This document shows positions 40,722-44,225 of a stretch of 44,225 nt of DNA, piece after piece. The DNA lies in contig CAMNQF010000030.1 in assembly GCA_946548895.1 (NCBI GenBank), positions 1-44,225 of the forward strand, in the 5' to 3' direction. Position 1 is the stretch's first letter. Every line of letters begins with the position of its first letter. A program made the position numbers and the translations under genes. The stretch comes from an uncultured bacterium (GTDB taxonomy: Bacteria; Bacillota; Clostridia; Oscillospirales; Oscillospiraceae). The notes under the pieces were generated by a model. That model was not told the origin of the DNA and did no database searches. It worked only from the letters and a program-made list of their open reading frames with translations.

Positions 40722-41570
40722 TTCCTTTCGGTGGGTGAACAGCACGTAGTTGAGCACATTGCCCATGATGAGGATATTGCCGCACAGGTACAGCCACACC
40801 AGCAGCAGGATCACCGACGCCAGGGAGCCGTAGATGAGGGAGTACCGGGCGGAGTTGCCCATGAGCAGGGAGAATATCATGGAGGCCACGGCCAGCGCCG
40901 CCGACGCCGCCATCGCCCCGGGCACCACCGGGGGCCGGGGCCTGTCCAGGGGGGCGGCGAAGCGGTAGAGCAGCAGGATGAACAGGAACACCATGCCCAA
41001 CAGCAGCAGGTACTTCACCCACTGCCAGGTGCCGAACCGCTCCACCAGGTCCTCCAGCCGGAGCACCTGGCCCAGCAGGTGGAAGAACCAGTTGCCGGTG
41101 ACCACCACCGCCAGGGACAGGTAGATGGTGGCCAGCAGGAGGACGGAAAACAGGACGCTGGCGGCCAGCTGCCCCAGCCCCCGGAAGGTGGCCCGTCCAT
41201 AGAGCTCCCCCATGATGTTCATCAGCCCCCGGACGGCCGCCGAGGCGAACAGCACCGTGAGGAAGGCGCCGGAAAAGAGCATGGCGGAGGATTGGTTGGT
41301 GTCAATATAGGTGAGGTAGTCCCGGAAGAGGATGAGCACGCCCTCCGGCAGGAAGGGGTCGGCGTGGTCCACCAGGGAGGTCAGGTTCAGGTGGAGCTCG
41401 TTGACGAAGGCGGAGATGCAGATCATAATGGGGAAAAAGGTGAGAATGAGAAAGTAGGCCAGCTCTGCGGCGGCCCGGCTGATGCACTTGGAAAAATACA
41501 CGTCCACCACGTCCGCCGCAAAGCGGAGGGGCGGGTGGGCGCGGAGCAGCTTGTCCAGCTTCTGTTTCAC
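40710..41570 (-). CDS. YihY/BrkB family membrane protein
   Basis: A 286-residue inner-membrane protein with six helices, annotated YihY/virulence factor BrkB. Characteristic parts: ISRAAAELAYFLILTFFPIMICISAF, ASAAVRGLMNIMGELYG, LYRFAAPLDRPRPPVVPGAMAASAALAVASMIFSLLM and the final LYGSLASVILLLVWLYLCGNILIMGNVLNYVL. GTG 41570 follows AGGAGGGG. Its activity is not established; older ribonuclease labels for the family are wrong. Own promoter. Confidence 0.92.
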   Translation of the reverse strand: MKQKLDKLLRAHPPLRFAADVVDVYFSKCISRAAAELAYFLILTFFPIMICISAFVNELHLNLTSLVDHADPFLPEGVLILFRDYLTYIDTNQSSAMLFSGAFLTVLFASAAVRGLMNIMGELYGRATFRGLGQLAASVLFSVLLLATIYLSLAVVVTGNWFFHLLGQVLRLEDLVERFGTWQWVKYLLLLGMVFLFILLLYRFAAPLDRPRPPVVPGAMAASAALAVASMIFSLLMGNSARYSLIYGSLASVILLLVWLYLCGNILIMGNVLNYVLFTHRKEARG

Positions 41571-41600
41571 AGCGTTCCCCTCCTGCCGGTCGTTTGGCCA

Positions 41601-41629
41601 ATTATACCAGAAGTGCGGGGAGATGACAA
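41601..41629 (-). promoter_or_regulatory. Promoter of yihY
   Basis: Minus-strand -35 TTGTCA (41624-41629), 17-bp spacer, -10 TATAAT (41601-41606). Confidence 0.8.
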
Positions 41630-41651
41630 CCGAAATAATGTCGAAGGGAGG

Positions 41652-41669
41652 GCGCGGCTATCCTCGCGC
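41652..41669 (-). repeat. Copy 3 of the 18-bp 3'-end hairpin repeat (after gpr)
   Basis: Minus strand reads GCGCGAGGATAGCCGCGC, 2 nt after the gpr stop. One base differs from the copy at yihY. Confidence 0.65.
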
Positions 41670-41671
41670 TT

Positions 41672-42568
41672 CTATTCCAGCAGCATCGTCAGGTCGTCCA
41701 CCGTCAGCGACGGGTTCAGCGCCATGCTCACCGCGTAGCCCAGCACCTTGCCCAGGTCGGCGGCCCGCTGGTCCACCTCCCGGGGGGTGACGAAAAAGTC
41801 CCCGCCCACCGGCAGCTCCTCCCGTTCCGGGACCGCCCTGCCCGCCCGCTCCAGCAGGTCCAGGACCAGGGTGGCCCCGTCCACCACCGTGGGGGCCCCC
41901 ACGGTGAACACCGGCACCCCCAGGCTGTTTCGGTCCAGGGCGGCCCGGTGGTTGCCCACCCCCGAGCCGGGCACCACCCCCGCGTCGGACAGCTGGACCG
42001 TCCGGCACAGCCGGTCCAGGGACCGGGAGGCCAGGGCGTCCACCGCGATGACGCAGGCGGGCTTGAGCCGCTCCGCCAGCGCCTGGGCCACCAGGCTGCT
42101 CTCCATGCCGGTGGAGGCCAGCACCCCCGGGGCGGCGGCGGCCACCGGGCGCAGGTCCCCGAAGTGCTCCGGCACCTGCTCCACCAGGTGGCGGGTGACC
42201 AGCAGGTGGTCCACCGCCAGGGGGCCGATCAGGTCGGGCGTCACCGTCCGGCTGCCCAGGCCCACCACCAGGGCGGGCCCTTCCTCCGGAAGCAGGGGCC
42301 GCAGGCAGCCCGCCACCGCCTCCGCCGCCCGCCGGAAGGCCCCCTCCTCCCGGCGGAGCAGGCCGTCCAGCTCAATGGTGATATAGGTGCCCTGGGGCTT
42401 GCCCAGGGCCTCGGCCCCTTCCGCGCTGGAGATGGTGACGGTGGTGACGGGGAAGCCCTCCCGGTCCTCCTCCTCGGCGCGGACGCCGGGGAGGGAGGCC
42501 GCGTCCTCCGCCCCCTCCCGCCAGAGCTGATGGGCCTCCACGGCCAGGTCGGTGCGGCGCTGGGCCAT
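41672..42568 (-). CDS. gpr: Spore germination protease GPR
   Basis: A 298-residue aspartic-type protease (A25) that degrades small acid-soluble spore proteins during germination. It opens with the RTDLAVEAHQLW propeptide motif where autoprocessing occurs. Further signatures are GKPQGTYITIELDGL, LVVGLGSRTVTPDLIGPLAVDHLLVTRHL, IAVDALASRSLDRLCRTVQLSDAGVVPGSGVGNHR and NSLGVPVFTVGAPTVVD. Made in the forespore, usually from a sigma-G promoter, which I could not place with confidence. Divergent from rpsT, as in B. subtilis. It shows the host sporulates. Confidence 0.96.
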   Translation of the reverse strand: MAQRRTDLAVEAHQLWREGAEDAASLPGVRAEEEDREGFPVTTVTISSAEGAEALGKPQGTYITIELDGLLRREEGAFRRAAEAVAGCLRPLLPEEGPALVVGLGSRTVTPDLIGPLAVDHLLVTRHLVEQVPEHFGDLRPVAAAAPGVLASTGMESSLVAQALAERLKPACVIAVDALASRSLDRLCRTVQLSDAGVVPGSGVGNHRAALDRNSLGVPVFTVGAPTVVDGATLVLDLLERAGRAVPEREELPVGGDFFVTPREVDQRAADLGKVLGYAVSMALNPSLTVDDLTMLLE

Positions 42569-42671
42569 TGCAACCCCTCCTTTTTTCAATACCAGATGTT
42601 GCGGCCCGGCGGGCCGTTTGACCCTATTTTCTGCGGCCGGAAAGTTTCTATACAAAAAAAGAAAAAAGGTG

Positions 42672-42700
42672 TTGCAATTTTTTTGCTTTGATGGTAAAAT
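42672..42700 (+). promoter_or_regulatory. Promoter of rpsT
   Basis: -35 TTGCAA (42672-42677), 17-bp T-rich spacer, -10 TAAAAT (42695-42700). Confidence 0.75.
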
Positions 42701-42760
42701 ACATACCTGCGGCGGGAGACCGCCCAAAAATACTTGAACATATCGGAGGAGGTGTTTGGT

Positions 42761-43024
42761 TTGCCCAACATTAAGTCTGCCAAGAAGCGCGTGCTGGTCA
42801 ATGCGACGAAGGCCGCTCAGAACAAGGCGCAGAAGTCCGCGCTCAAGACCGACCTGAAGAAGTTTGAGGCCGCGGTGGCCGGCGGCAACCGCAGCGAGGC
42901 CGATGCCGCATATAAGGTGGCCGTCAAGGCTGTGGATCAGGCCGCCGCCAAGGGCCTGCTGCACAGCAACAACGCTGCCAACAAGAAGAGCGCCATGACC
43001 CTGAAGCTGAACAAGCTGGCCTGA
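42761..43024 (+). CDS. rpsT: 30S ribosomal protein S20
   Basis: An 87-residue S20 protein of the small ribosomal subunit, the usual length. PNIKSAKKRVLVNATKAAQNK and the Ala/Lys-rich helices with GLLHSNNAANKKSAM are diagnostic. Start is TTG 42761, 7 nt after GGAGGAGGTG; the longer frame from 42734 would add a non-conserved extension. S20 often uses a weak start codon as part of autoregulation. Terminator follows. Confidence 0.95.
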   Translation: MPNIKSAKKRVLVNATKAAQNKAQKSALKTDLKKFEAAVAGGNRSEADAAYKVAVKAVDQAAAKGLLHSNNAANKKSAMTLKLNKLA

Positions 43025-43040
43025 GCCAAACAAAAAAGAG

Positions 43041-43068
43041 CCGTCTGCCGTTTGGCAGGCGGTTTTTT
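43041..43068 (+). terminator. Terminator of rpsT
   Basis: 9-bp stem CCGTCTGCC/GGCAGGCGG (one T-G), GTTT loop, six T, directly before the arginase ribosome-binding site. Confidence 0.88.
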
Positions 43069-43087
43069 CGTCGAGGAGGAGAACGCG

Positions 43088-43960
43088 ATGGAGCGCCGGT
43101 TCGCGCTGGTGGAGGCGGCTGTTTCCTGCGGCTCCCCCACCCGGGGGAGCGAGGGGGCTTTCGACGCCCTGGTGGACGCGGGGCTGGCCGCCGCCTTTGG
43201 CGGCGCCCGCCTGCTGCCCATGGAGAAGCTGGCCCCCTGTCCCCAATGGCCGGCGGGCCTGCGGCATCTGGACACGGTGATGGCGGTATGCCGCCGCCTG
43301 CGGGCCAACGTGCTGGACGCCCTGGAGAGCGGGGAATACCCCGTCGTCATCGGCGGGGACCACTCCTGCGCCATGGGCTCCCTGGCGGCGCTGGGGGAGT
43401 TCTATGGAGCGGAAAACCTGGCCGTGGTGTATGTAGACGCCCACACCGACATCAATACGGAGCGGACCTCGGAGAGCGGCTGCATCCACGGCATGGACCT
43501 GGCGGCGGCCTGCGGGCTGTGCTGCGGCGCGCTGACGGTGGGCCGGAACCGGGTGAACCTGCTGGGGGAGAACCTCCATATCATCGGGGCCCGGAGCATC
43601 GACCCGCCGGAATACGGCATCGTGGAGCGGGTGGGGGCCCACCTGCACACCGCCGGAGAGGTGCGGGAACGGGGCCTGGAGGCGGCGTTAGGAGAGGTCC
43701 TGCCCGCTCTGGAGGGGAAGCGCGTCCACATCAGTTTCGATGTGGACGTGCTGGACCCGGCGGAGTTCACCGCCACCGGCTACAACATTCCGAAAGGGCT
43801 GACCCTGGCCCAGGTGGAGCGGGTCCTGTCTGCCGTGCTGGATACGGGGCTGACAGTCTCCTTTGAGTGCGTGGAGTACAACCCCGCCATGGACCCGGGA
43901 AAAAGGGATTTGAACACCCTAATGAGTATCCTCAAAATGGTTTCGGAAAAGCTGAAATAA
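43088..43960 (+). CDS. rocF: Arginase-family ureohydrolase
   Basis: A 290-residue binuclear-manganese hydrolase, most likely arginase (arginine to ornithine plus urea). Metal motifs GGDHSCAMGS, VVYVDAHTDIN and HISFDVDVLDP are intact; the middle segment SGCIHGMDLAAACG fits arginase-like members and ECVEYNP is the final signature. Agmatinase or formimidoylglutamase cannot be ruled out by eye. ATG 43088 follows GAGGAGGA; upstream codons run through the rpsT terminator. No other arginine genes are adjacent. Confidence 0.82.
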   Translation: MERRFALVEAAVSCGSPTRGSEGAFDALVDAGLAAAFGGARLLPMEKLAPCPQWPAGLRHLDTVMAVCRRLRANVLDALESGEYPVVIGGDHSCAMGSLAALGEFYGAENLAVVYVDAHTDINTERTSESGCIHGMDLAAACGLCCGALTVGRNRVNLLGENLHIIGARSIDPPEYGIVERVGAHLHTAGEVRERGLEAALGEVLPALEGKRVHISFDVDVLDPAEFTATGYNIPKGLTLAQVERVLSAVLDTGLTVSFECVEYNPAMDPGKRDLNTLMSILKMVSEKLK

Positions 43961-43963
43961 AAA

Positions 43964-43994
43964 GCGCCCCCTGCCGGCGGCAGAGGGCACTTTT
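43964..43994. terminator. Terminator between arginase and pta genes
   Basis: Imperfect 12-bp stem (43964-43975 with 43979-43990), TTTT on the plus strand and TTTTTATTT on the minus strand, so it can serve both convergent genes. Confidence 0.7.
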
Positions 43995-44002
43995 ACTGCG
44001 GG

Positions 44003-44078
44003 GATATGAAGCTTGTTGGGGCCCCCGCGAAAGCCCAGCCCGCGCAGCGGGCGGGTTTCGTGGAGATATGAAGCTTGT
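44003..44078. repeat. 14-bp direct repeat between rocF and pta
   Basis: GATATGAAGCTTGT occurs at 44003-44016 and 44065-44078. The 48 bp between is GC-rich with CCCGC/GCGGG complementarity. Non-coding; role unknown. Confidence 0.6.
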
Positions 44079-44084
44079 CCCGAA

Positions 44085-44225
44085 TCAGTCCGCCAGCGCG
44101 GCGGTGATGATGGACATGGAGTAGACCTCCAGGGCGTTGCAGCCCCGGGACAGGTCGTTGATGGGGGCGTTCAGGCCCAGCAGGATGGGGCCGTAGGCGT
44201 CGAAGTTGCCCATGCGCTGGGCGAT
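44085..44225 (-). CDS. pta: Phosphate acetyltransferase, C-terminal end (5' part beyond window)
   Basis: The last 46 residues of Pta, which interconverts acetyl-CoA and acetyl phosphate in acetate fermentation. The frame reads IAQRMGNFDAYGPILLGLN then APINDLSRGCNALEVYSM and ends ITAALAD; the NDLSRGC motif is the conserved C-terminal signature. The gene enters from the right edge in the same frame, so it is incomplete only because of the window limit. Confidence 0.9.
   Translation of the reverse strand: MAQRMGNFDAYGPILLGLNAPINDLSRGCNALEVYSMSIITAALAD

Overview
The window is high-GC DNA with long GC-driven shadow frames on both strands. Its gene content points to a spore-forming, anaerobic Firmicute of the class Clostridia, most likely an Oscillospiraceae gut lineage of the Flavonifractor/Lawsonibacter type. 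Reasons are the spore protease gpr next to rpsT, RNase Y, a YerC/TrpR-like regulator, S-layer-homology cell-wall enzymes, and a run of DUF families (DUF1836, DUF2812, DUF3169) typical of that group. The taxonomic placement is inference. Promoters are mostly clear sigma-A types with 17-bp spacers, and genes are packed with 4-bp stop/start overlaps.

Layout. 1-3527: 3' end of mutS, a convergent yerC, a YheO/DauR-like regulator and a PepV-type dipeptidase. 3590-5143: uracil permease uraA read leftwards from a promoter followed by a 21-codon leader peptide and an intrinsic terminator. 5307-7759: a polar amino-acid ABC importer. 8019-12591: a DUF2156 protein, RNase Y, then comEB-apbE. 12645-14971: an autoregulated padR-DUF2812 pair and a zinc-ribbon membrane protein.

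15142-23586 is the most interesting block. One rightward unit encodes a five-gene family-5 (Nik/Opp/Dpp-type) ABC importer and then larE, larB and larC, which build the nickel-pincer nucleotide (NPN) cofactor. A 150-nt leader with four hairpins and a terminator precedes the importer. A second promoter and a second structured leader, whose hairpin loop is complementary to the Shine-Dalgarno sequence, precede larE. Together they look like an import-to-cofactor nickel pathway under RNA control; neither leader could be matched to a riboswitch class by eye. No larA-type enzyme is in the window.

23769-27972: a sugar-type binding lipoprotein translationally overlapping a two-receiver hybrid histidine kinase, without permeases, which suggests a sensing pair. 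28040-31197: an SLH-GH25 lysozyme divergent from a small operon (one-TM protein, HTH regulator, DUF3169, zinc ribbon) whose promoter carries repeated TTGTC/GACAA palindromes. 31245-31417: a non-coding inverted-repeat element resembling a MITE, with a related solo copy at 37776-37817. 31453-34222: DnaD/DnaI-like primosome genes and an HTH membrane protein. 34269-39791: an L,D-transpeptidase, a GntR-controlled ABC exporter operon, DegV, DUF1836 and an HTH regulator. 39934-44225: a small Cys-rich protein, a hypothetical gene, YihY, gpr, rpsT, an arginase-family enzyme and the 3' end of pta. A short hairpin repeat (consensus GCGCGRGGATRGCCGCGC) sits at or beside the stop codons of rny, yihY and gpr.
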